A stretch of 64,000 nucleotides of DNA. Source: SZUA-37 sp964472525. GTDB taxonomy: Bacteria > Pseudomonadota > Gammaproteobacteria > UBA6429 > Thiohalophilaceae. The stretch is taken from contig CAYYLL010000004.1 in assembly GCA_964472525.1 (NCBI GenBank), positions 105,857 to 169,856 on the forward strand, in the 5' to 3' direction. The notes below the pieces were generated by a model. The model saw only the letters and a list, made by a program, of their open reading frames with translations. It had not been told where the DNA came from and made no database searches. The position numbers were made by a program, and so were the translations under genes. Shown piece after piece: positions 9,808 to 15,822 of this stretch (positions are counted from its first letter, which is position 1; every line of letters begins with the position of its first letter).

Positions 9808-10119
9808 TTATTTACTGGTTTTAACCATATAATCAACAACAGCTTTAACGGCAGAGTCACTCAAACTTGAGCCACCTTTAGCAGGCATAAAACCTTTTTT
9901 GCCTTTAAAACCTTTTAGCGCATGTTTATAAAGCGTTGCTTTACCTTGTGCAATACGTGATTTCCACGCAGCTTTTTTGCCTACGATAGGAGCACCAGCG
10001 GCACCTGTAGCATGGCAAGCAAAGCAATGGGCTTGAAAGTCTGTTTTACCACTTGCAGAAACATTTGTCATTGTGCCAACCATTAAAGCGGAAGCAGCGA
10101 TAATTACTAATTTATTCAT
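9808..10119 (-). CDS. Monohaem cytochrome c5 family protein
   Basis: 103 residues from the ATG at 10119. That ATG has GGAG eight bases upstream, so it is preferred over an in-frame TTG at 10140. The signal peptide spans about residues 1-22 (ending VSASG). The single haem site is CFACH (32-36) and the likely methionine ligand is in GFMPAKGG near residue 78, the cytochrome c5 pattern. It should be a small periplasmic electron carrier. Its last 28 codons have been tandemly duplicated, leaving a broken copy downstream (9691-9791). Confidence 0.9.
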   Translation of the reverse strand: MNKLVIIAASALMVGTMTNVSASGKTDFQAHCFACHATGAAGAPIVGKKAAWKSRIAQGKATLYKHALKGFKGKKGFMPAKGGSSLSDSAVKAVVDYMVKTSK

Positions 10120-10316
10120 GTATTTAGCTCCAAATATCAATTAATTACTATAAGTTATACTGTCACAGTAAAACAGTCTAAAACCAACAAGCTAACTAAA
10201 GTATACTCTAACTGAAAATAACTTGCTTATAACTATTAAACTTAACAGAACCATTTAAATTTGTTGCACTTTATACCGACTGCAACCGCAATGGTCAAGC
10301 CAGATAGACAAAATCA

Positions 10317-10330
10317 GTGATTTAGATCAA
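10317..10330. promoter_or_regulatory. FNR/Anr-like box
   Basis: GTGATTTAGATCAA matches the TTGAT-N4-ATCAA consensus at 9 of 10 defined bases. It lies between the divergent cytochrome c5 and engB genes, about 57 bases before the engB start and about 200 before the cytochrome start. Oxygen-responsive control of the cytochrome gene is plausible but inferred from one site. Confidence 0.45.
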
Positions 10331-10386
10331 TTCAATGTCTCTGTAGAAAGGTATATTACCCCTTAATAACTGAACCCTAGCTGAAT

Positions 10387-11025
10387 ATGAAACCCAAAAA
10401 ACCACTTAAACAATCACACCGTACCTATCAACAAGCTGAATTCATTTGCAGTGTTCCCAAAATGAATGCCGGACCACTCGATTCAGGTTATGAAATTGCC
10501 TTTGCCGGACGCTCCAACGCCGGTAAATCCAGTGCGATCAACCGTATTACTCACCAGACTGGGTTAGCCAGAACCAGTAAAACACCCGGCCGTACTCAGC
10601 ACTTGGTCTTTTTTAAGCTCGATGAAAACCACCGTCTGGTCGATTTGCCCGGTTATGGCTTTGCCAAAGTACCCGGCCATATGCGTCAAAAATGGGGGCA
10701 GAACATGGCTCACTACATCGAAAACCGTCTCGCGCTTAAAGGAATTATTTTGCTAATGGACATCCGCCACGCCATGACCGACCTCGATCGGCAAATGCTC
10801 GGCTGGTGTGACAGCCTGCAACGCCCCATTCATATTCTGTTAACCAAAGCTGACAAACTTAAATTTGGTGCCGCCAAAGCGAGTTTGCTTAAAGTACAAA
10901 AACTCACCCAAGCCTATACCGCCGTCAGCGCACAAATGTTTTCTGCAAAAACCGGCGACGGCTTGGAAGAAGTGTGGATGATGTTGGATAAGTGGAATGA
11001 ATATGAACCGGCACACAAAATCTAA
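10387..11025 (+). CDS. engB: Ribosome biogenesis GTPase EngB (YihA/YsxC)
   Basis: 212 residues of a single TrmE-Era-EngA-EngB-type GTPase domain. The G1 P-loop is GRSNAGKSS (41-49), G2 lies around TSKTPGRTQ, G3 is VDLPGYGFAKVP near residue 80, and G4 is LTKADK near 152. It is essential for large-subunit ribosome assembly in the bacteria where it has been studied. It lies between the cytochrome c genes and polA, as I recall for Pseudomonas, though here about 4.8 kb of other genes separate it from polA. Confidence 0.95.
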   Translation: MKPKKPLKQSHRTYQQAEFICSVPKMNAGPLDSGYEIAFAGRSNAGKSSAINRITHQTGLARTSKTPGRTQHLVFFKLDENHRLVDLPGYGFAKVPGHMRQKWGQNMAHYIENRLALKGIILLMDIRHAMTDLDRQMLGWCDSLQRPIHILLTKADKLKFGAAKASLLKVQKLTQAYTAVSAQMFSAKTGDGLEEVWMMLDKWNEYEPAHKI

Positions 11026-11097
11026 AACAAGCATATCCGTAATCAGCTTATCTCTTTCAATGAATTAATAACAGCAAAGCAATCTTTTCTAGCTACA

Positions 11098-11544
11098 TTA
11101 AAAATAACCGAGCAGCCTCTTTACCTTCAGGCGTGGCCATTGTTGTAAATTCTGAGCGCACCCATCCCAAAATTGCTTTTCATTAAGGCTACTGTTAAAC
11201 ACAGTTGGAGTATTCACATCGAGCCCAACCCCCTTTCGTGCCAAAGAGTAACGTCGATGGTTAGCACCGTTATCATCCAATAAATGACAGCTTGCGCAGG
11301 CCATATCATTATCACGACTCAACCGGACTTCATTAAATAACATTTCACCGAGAATAACCTTATTAGAATCCAGATTGGATGGTAGCGACAACGGTTGGAT
11401 GGGTTCGTGTTGTAAATTCAACGCTGTCAATGAACCGCTATTCCCAGGGTGAGGGTCAACAACATCAGTGGCAAAAGCCTTTGCCGCAAACAGCGATAGC
11501 AAAAAAATAATACCATTAAATGCTTCAACGTTTGTTGAATACAT
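11098..11544 (-). pseudogene. Remnant of a dihaem cytochrome c peroxidase (MauG type)
   Basis: 148 residues. A signal peptide (about 8-26) is followed by the N-terminal part of a MauG/CcpA-like dihaem peroxidase: GEMLFNEVRLS, the first haem site CASCH near residue 94, then VNTPTVFNSS and QFWDGCAQNL. Full-length members are more than 300 residues with a second CXXCH, which is absent. After NLQQ the sequence loses family resemblance and stops within 17 residues, as expected for a deletion or frameshift. The usual WDGRAQ arginine is cysteine here. A short secreted monohaem protein cannot be excluded, but a dead fragment is more likely. Confidence 0.75.
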
Positions 11545-11816
11545 TTTTTATAGAATTTCATATTGCCAATTTTCTTATTACCAGATTTTCTATTGAAAAA
11601 TAAAGCCGATGTTATTTTAAAGTGTAAATATTAGCGTAAAGGGAGTATAAAAATAACTACTTATTTTTTGTTTATGGATATTAACAATATAGGCAAATAA
11701 GTAACATGCACCATTATAACATGATGTAAACGGGTAAGATTGTAAAATCCGCTCCCTAAACCTTAATTATAGATGGGATCATCATAAGTAACACAAGCAC
11801 TAAACAAGGTATTGAT

Positions 11817-12809
11817 ATGACAAGATCAAAATGGATACTGTTGCTGGCTTCACTGGCTGCGGCTACAGTTGGATTATACGTATTCCTACAGCATGAGGCT
11901 CTTTATCCCAGTACATCGGACGCTTATATTACCGCTCATGTGGTTCGCATAGCACCACAAATTAGCGGCAGAATTATTGAATTACCAGTAAAAGATCATC
12001 AGGCTGTGGAGCAGGGTCAGTTACTTTTAAAGATCAACCCCCAACCTTATTTAATCGCAGTGCAGCGGGCACAAGCAGAGCTTGCACTTGCACAGCAACA
12101 GGCGATGGCCGCAGGCGCGGGTATGCAAGCCACCGGCGCGAAGATCAAGCTGCGACGGGCACAACTCGATAACGCACAACGCAGCTATAACCGCGACACT
12201 CGTCTACTTGCAGACAAAGCAGTACCACAAGCCCAAGCTGATTCCGGCCGAGACAAACTGCGTGAAGCAAAAGCAGCTTTAAAAGCCGGGCAAGCCGATC
12301 ACAAACGAACCATGCGAGTACAAGACGAGGCCGATGCACGGATTCGTGTTGCCAAAGCCGCACTTGATCAAGCACGTTTAAACCTTTCTTATAGCACCAT
12401 CAACGCACCCACAGCGGGTTGGTTGGGCAAAATTTCAGTGCGTCCCGGTAATCTTGTTCAGGCCGGGCAACAGCTATTCCCCTTAGTGGAAGACCAAACC
12501 TTCTGGGTTAATGCCAACTACAAAGAAACGGACTTTTCTCGAATCAAAGCCGGGCAGCCCGCGACTATCAGCGTGGATATGTACCCAGGTAAAACCTTTG
12601 TTGGGGTTGTTGAATCATTGAGCCCGGCAAGTGGTTCCGCGTTTTCCCTGCTACCACCCGAAAATGCCACCGGCAACTGGGTGAAAGTGACACAACGTTT
12701 TCCGGTACGAGTGCGGGTGATTACCCGCGACAAAAATACACCCTTACGTATTGGAGCCAGTTGTTCTGTCACGATTGATACGAGCGGCTCCAGCGAACCT
12801 AACAAATAA
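11817..12809 (+). CDS. emrA: HlyD/EmrA-type membrane fusion protein
   Basis: 330 residues. One N-terminal membrane anchor (about 6-24) is followed by a biotinyl-lipoyl-like half-motif (VVRIAPQISGRIIELPV near 45). A long alpha-helical hairpin rich in Ala, Gln and Lys (about 85-185) comes next, then the second lipoyl half (NAPTAGWLGKISV) and a beta-barrel end. It should be the periplasmic adaptor linking the MFS pump encoded 24 bases downstream to an outer-membrane channel, as in EmrAB-TolC drug export. The outer-membrane partner is not in the window. An AAGG site lies eight bases before the ATG. Confidence 0.9.
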   Translation: MTRSKWILLLASLAAATVGLYVFLQHEALYPSTSDAYITAHVVRIAPQISGRIIELPVKDHQAVEQGQLLLKINPQPYLIAVQRAQAELALAQQQAMAAGAGMQATGAKIKLRRAQLDNAQRSYNRDTRLLADKAVPQAQADSGRDKLREAKAALKAGQADHKRTMRVQDEADARIRVAKAALDQARLNLSYSTINAPTAGWLGKISVRPGNLVQAGQQLFPLVEDQTFWVNANYKETDFSRIKAGQPATISVDMYPGKTFVGVVESLSPASGSAFSLLPPENATGNWVKVTQRFPVRVRVITRDKNTPLRIGASCSVTIDTSGSSEPNK

Positions 12810-12833
12810 TATATTGTTGATCCGAGAAACGAA

Positions 12834-14369
12834 GTGACCGAACCATCCACCACAACGGTATCAACCAACTCATCACGTTGGTTGCTCAGTATCGCTGTTA
12901 TGTTGGCCACCGTGATGGTGATTCTTGATATGACCATTGTCAACGTGGCCTTACCGCATATGATGGGATCATTAGGTGCAACTGCCGACCAAATTACTTG
13001 GGTACTAACCGCCTACATTGTGATGGAAGCCATCTTTATTCCAATGAGCGGATTTTTGGCAACTTGGTTAGGGCGTCGTCGGCTAATGTTAATCAGTATT
13101 GCCGGGTTCGTTGTGGCTTCCGCACTATGCGGGCAGGCAGGCTCACTTACCGAAATGGTCGTATTTCGTCTCTTTCAGGGTGGCTTTGGTGCTGCCGTTA
13201 TCCCGCTATCTCAGTCTATTATGGTCGATAATTTTCCTGCTGAAGAGCGCGGTAAGGCCATGGCATTATGGGGAGTAGGGATCATGCTTGGGCCCATCCT
13301 TGGCCCAACGTTAGGCGGCTATATCACCCAACACTTTGATTGGCGTTGGGTATTTTATATTAATGTACCGATTGGCATCATTAACTTACTGATGATTTCA
13401 CGGTTGGTAAAACCGGAACTGGGGCATTGGGTAAAGTCTGATTGGTTCGGTGCGTTGCTGTTGGCAGCCGGTATCGGCAGCCTGCAAATATTGTTTGATC
13501 GCGGCAATCAGGAAAACTGGTTTCACTCAGGTTTAATTATTACATTGGCAGCGTTCACTATTATTGGGCTAACCACCTTCGCCCTACGCAGTTGGTCACG
13601 TGCCGATAGCGTCTTGCAATTGCATTTGCTCAAGGATCGTAATCTGCTACTTGCCTCACTTATGATGGCCGGTTTTGGTATGGCACTATTTGGCATGATT
13701 GCTTTGCAGCCACTGATGTTGGAACGACTCTTTAACTACCCAGCAGAAACCACCGGTTTGGTAATGGCGCCACGCGGTTTAGCATCAGCAGTGGGCATGT
13801 TTCTGGTATCACGTCTGATAACGCAGGTCGGTGCGCCCCGGCTAGTCTTGGTCGGTTTGGCTTTAGCCGCTGCCGGCACCTTGCCAATGACATGGTATAA
13901 TTTGGACTTGTCGATCAGTTGGTTCGTCTGGCCAAGTATTTTACAGGGGTTGGGTATGGGGATGATCTTCGTACCACTATCAACACTGGTTTACGAAACC
14001 TTACCCAGCTCCGCAACCGATCAGGGTTCGGCCCTATTCAATCTGGCACGTACGGTTGGCAGTGCTATCGGAATATCCGTAGCAGTAACCGTCTTTACCC
14101 GTATGACACAGGTCAACTGGAACCGTTTAGGGGGCAATATCAATCCATACAATCCAGCGTTACAGCAATGGCTAGCCGAGCAACACCTCACCATTAACGA
14201 TCCATTAGCCCCGCAACGACTCGCCCATGAACTGGGACGGCAAGCGAATATGCTCGGCTTTATCGACGCCTATTGGTTTGTCACCCTGAGTTTTTTGTTA
14301 CTTGCCCCGCTGTTACTATTATTTCGACGTAAACCAAACTCAACACTAACAAACGGAATGCCACATTAA
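12834..14369 (+). CDS. emrB: EmrB/QacA-type (DHA2) MFS efflux permease
   Basis: 511 residues and about 14 membrane segments, the DHA2 layout. Motif A is recognisable as GFLATWLGRRRLML near residue 67, and motif C-like glycines lie in GIMLGPILGPTLGG near 150. It should export hydrophobic compounds by proton antiport with the HlyD-type partner encoded 24 bases upstream. The start is a GTG at 12834; the next in-frame ATG (about codon 23) would already lie inside the first membrane segment, so GTG is preferred. A dispersed repeat follows 11 bases after the stop. Confidence 0.9.
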   Translation: MTEPSTTTVSTNSSRWLLSIAVMLATVMVILDMTIVNVALPHMMGSLGATADQITWVLTAYIVMEAIFIPMSGFLATWLGRRRLMLISIAGFVVASALCGQAGSLTEMVVFRLFQGGFGAAVIPLSQSIMVDNFPAEERGKAMALWGVGIMLGPILGPTLGGYITQHFDWRWVFYINVPIGIINLLMISRLVKPELGHWVKSDWFGALLLAAGIGSLQILFDRGNQENWFHSGLIITLAAFTIIGLTTFALRSWSRADSVLQLHLLKDRNLLLASLMMAGFGMALFGMIALQPLMLERLFNYPAETTGLVMAPRGLASAVGMFLVSRLITQVGAPRLVLVGLALAAAGTLPMTWYNLDLSISWFVWPSILQGLGMGMIFVPLSTLVYETLPSSATDQGSALFNLARTVGSAIGISVAVTVFTRMTQVNWNRLGGNINPYNPALQQWLAEQHLTINDPLAPQRLAHELGRQANMLGFIDAYWFVTLSFLLLAPLLLLFRRKPNSTLTNGMPH

Positions 14370-14380
14370 AAAATCAATAA

Positions 14381-14467
14381 TATATCATCAACGGGGTATT
14401 CCCCCCCCTTTGGAAACCCCCAACGGTTTTGAGCCCGCCGCAAGCAGACGGGGAATCTAGATTAAAC
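14381..14467 (+). repeat. Dispersed intergenic repeat, copy A
   Basis: 87 bases after the efflux operon. The left end ATATATCATCAACGGGGTAT, the middle TTTGGAAACC and the right end GACGGGGAATCTAGATTAAA are shared with copies at 18651-18701, 23862-23940 and 43631-43705. This copy has an expanded C-run (about 9 C) and no coding capacity. Confidence 0.8.
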
Positions 14468-14556
14468 TAATTCACAAAAGATCTTGCCAAACAAAGAAAT
14501 GCGCCCGACAATTGATAGTATATTTTTTATAGTAATTATGTATGGGGAGCATCACG

Positions 14557-14988
14557 ATGGATGAAAAAGATATTATTGATCGTTTACGCAACGCTAAAAA
14601 AGCACACTTGGGTTGGGTCATCCGTGCGCAGGCTTTAATTAAAGGGGAACCCGTCGATAAAGAAAAAATTCCGGTACTCCCTACAAAATGTATTTTTGGT
14701 AGCTGGTATTACAGTGATGGTAAGGAATTAGCCAGCTTAAAGTCTTATACTGAAATTGAAGCACCGCATAATGAATTACATACAATTTATGCCGATATTT
14801 TTAACCTGCTATTTGAACAGAAAAAAGGTTCTTTTTTCTCCCGCTTAACCGGTCAACATAAAAAGCAGCAAAAACAAAATATTGAAATGGCCAAACAACG
14901 TTTTTCAGATTTGCGTAAAATGTCAGATAAAATTATCGACAAACTCGATGCCTTGGAAAAAGAAATACGCAACATCGCAAGCAAATAA
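14557..14988 (+). CDS. Stand-alone CZB (chemoreceptor zinc-binding) domain protein
   Basis: 143 residues from ATG 14557, chosen over ATG 14542 because GGGGAG lies seven bases before it. The CZB signature is present: His in KKAHLGW near residue 17, CIFGSWYYSDGK near 45, and HNELH near 73, the usual His-Cys-His-His zinc set. A helical, Lys-rich C-terminal coiled region follows. In other bacteria CZB domains sit on chemoreceptors or diguanylate cyclases and sense zinc or hypochlorite; here the domain is alone, so it may act on one of the nearby GGDEF or MCP proteins. That link is inference. Confidence 0.85.
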   Translation: MDEKDIIDRLRNAKKAHLGWVIRAQALIKGEPVDKEKIPVLPTKCIFGSWYYSDGKELASLKSYTEIEAPHNELHTIYADIFNLLFEQKKGSFFSRLTGQHKKQQKQNIEMAKQRFSDLRKMSDKIIDKLDALEKEIRNIASK

Positions 14989-15064
14989 ACTCAAAGCACA
15001 GCAAAAGCCTACCAAGCTTTCGCCTGCATCTGGAATTTCTACAGTCCGAGCTTTTTAAACGGGC

Positions 15065-15114
15065 AATAAAAAGCCCCGGAATACCAGGGTTGTGGGAGAG
15101 GTATATTCCAGGGC
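15065..15114 (-). terminator. Terminator hairpin of the distal small RNA
   Basis: On the minus strand the stem is GCCC/GGGGC plus TGGAATATACC/GGTATTCC, with loop TCTCCCACAACCCT, followed by TTTTTATT. Mirror pairing is at 15073-15085 and 15100-15114 on the plus strand. It also lies in the convergent gap after the CZB gene and might stop that transcript. Confidence 0.75.
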
Positions 15115-15210
15115 AACGATTCGTCAGTTTCTCATGGGGTGATAGACCTGACGTACCTTGTTTAACCCACCAGGGTCATAGCGGGTTAACCCATAGGTTA
15201 ACCCAAAATA
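15065..15210 (-). ncRNA. Candidate small RNA with C-rich hairpin loops (distal copy)
   Basis: Read on the minus strand, three successive hairpins appear. TAACCC/GGGTTA is at 15063+100 to 15188 with loop GCTATGACCCTGGT. CGTCAG/CTGACG (15122-15153) has an inner loop with CACCCCA. The terminator hairpin (15073-15114) has loop TCTCCCACAACCCT and a T-rich tail. A second GGTTAACC pair at 15183-15204 may extend the 5' end. Each loop exposes CCC or CCCC. This matches the design of sX13-type RNAs, which pair with G-rich ribosome binding sites, and the gene lies downstream of polA, where I recall sX13 and Spot 42 being encoded. The promoter and 5' end are not fixed. Confidence 0.6.
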
Positions 15211-15437
15211 GACTTTTGTACATCCATTTCATTAAAATAATTCATATTTCTTACTAATTTGAGAGCTATACCACATTATTTAGCATTTGCTAATACGCTT
15301 TTGCACCCGCACGCGCCTGCTGATGGTCATAAGGTTAGAGATACAAGACTCAAACTGACGAGGAAGCAAAATTGGCACTAGCCAATAAGCATTCCGAGGA
15401 AGTGGGGCACCCCGTGACCCATACCATTACTAGCACC

Positions 15438-15619
15438 ATTCTGCGGATGCTGGGAGCATGGAGTACAAGGCACAAACTGACGAGGAAGCGGAATTTTGCA
15501 CAGGGATGTGCTTAGTTCACGAAGCCCATGGACGGGCGAGAGTGACTAACCTATATAGCCAATGAGCATTCCAAAGAGGTTTGTAACGCCGTAATCCATG
15601 CTCTCAGCATTCGCAGAAT
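15438..15619. repeat. Imperfect inverted repeat enclosing degenerate GAGGAAGC repeats
   Basis: ATTCTGCGGATGCTGGGAGC and the following CATGG at 15438-15461 are matched in reverse complement at 15596-15619 with about two mismatches. Inside and just left of it are related units: ACAAACTGACGAGGAAGC (15471-15488), CAAACTGACGAGGAAGC (15351-15367) and GCCAATnAGCATTCC (near 15380 and 15558). The layout resembles dispersed intergenic repeats of other gammaproteobacteria. No open reading frame is present. Confidence 0.6.
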
Positions 15620-15662
15620 AAAAAAAACCTCGGTGCATCTATGGGGAGATGGTTACCGAGGT
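15619..15662 (-). terminator. Terminator hairpin of the proximal small RNA
   Basis: On the minus strand, ACCTCGGT (15662-15655) pairs with ACCGAGGT (15634-15627). An inner CATCT/AGATG stem holds a CCCCAT loop, and a run of eight T follows (15627-15620). This is a strong rho-independent terminator pointing away from polA. Confidence 0.85.
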
Positions 15663-15745
15663 CAACAACGCCGGTTTTGGGGAACCGGCTATTTAACGAC
15701 CGCCAAGATATCTGAGGGAGTTGGCGGAAGGATATGCGTTAACAT
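15620..15745 (-). ncRNA. Candidate small RNA with C-rich hairpin loops (polA-proximal copy)
   Basis: Read on the minus strand, three hairpins follow each other. CCGCCAA/TTGGCGG (15727-15700) has loop CTCCCTCAGATATC. GCCGGTT/AACCGGC (15689-15670) has loop CCCCAA. The terminator ACCTCGGT/ACCGAGGT has inner loop CCCCAT and eight T. All three loops display UCCC or CCCC, suited to pairing with GGGA/GGGG in ribosome binding sites. The gene lies about 80 bases past the polA stop on the same strand. An A/T-rich stretch at 15750-15800 could hold its promoter (TAGAAT on the minus strand near 15770), but the start is not fixed. No start codon with a ribosome site and open frame is seen in it. Confidence 0.7.
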
Positions 15746-15822
15746 ATGTAGAAAATAAGACTGACGTTATTCTAATAAGTTCCATCATTGTAAAAACTTT
15801 TTTTGCACAATAGTTTTGTCAC

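Noticed and set aside
15065..15745. CsrB/RsmZ-like RNA on the plus strand, because the same hairpins show GGGG and AGGGA in their loops.
   Set aside because: The T-runs that end each set lie on the minus strand, and plus-strand reading gives no terminators; several loops also lack a proper GGA. The C-rich minus-strand reading explains more.
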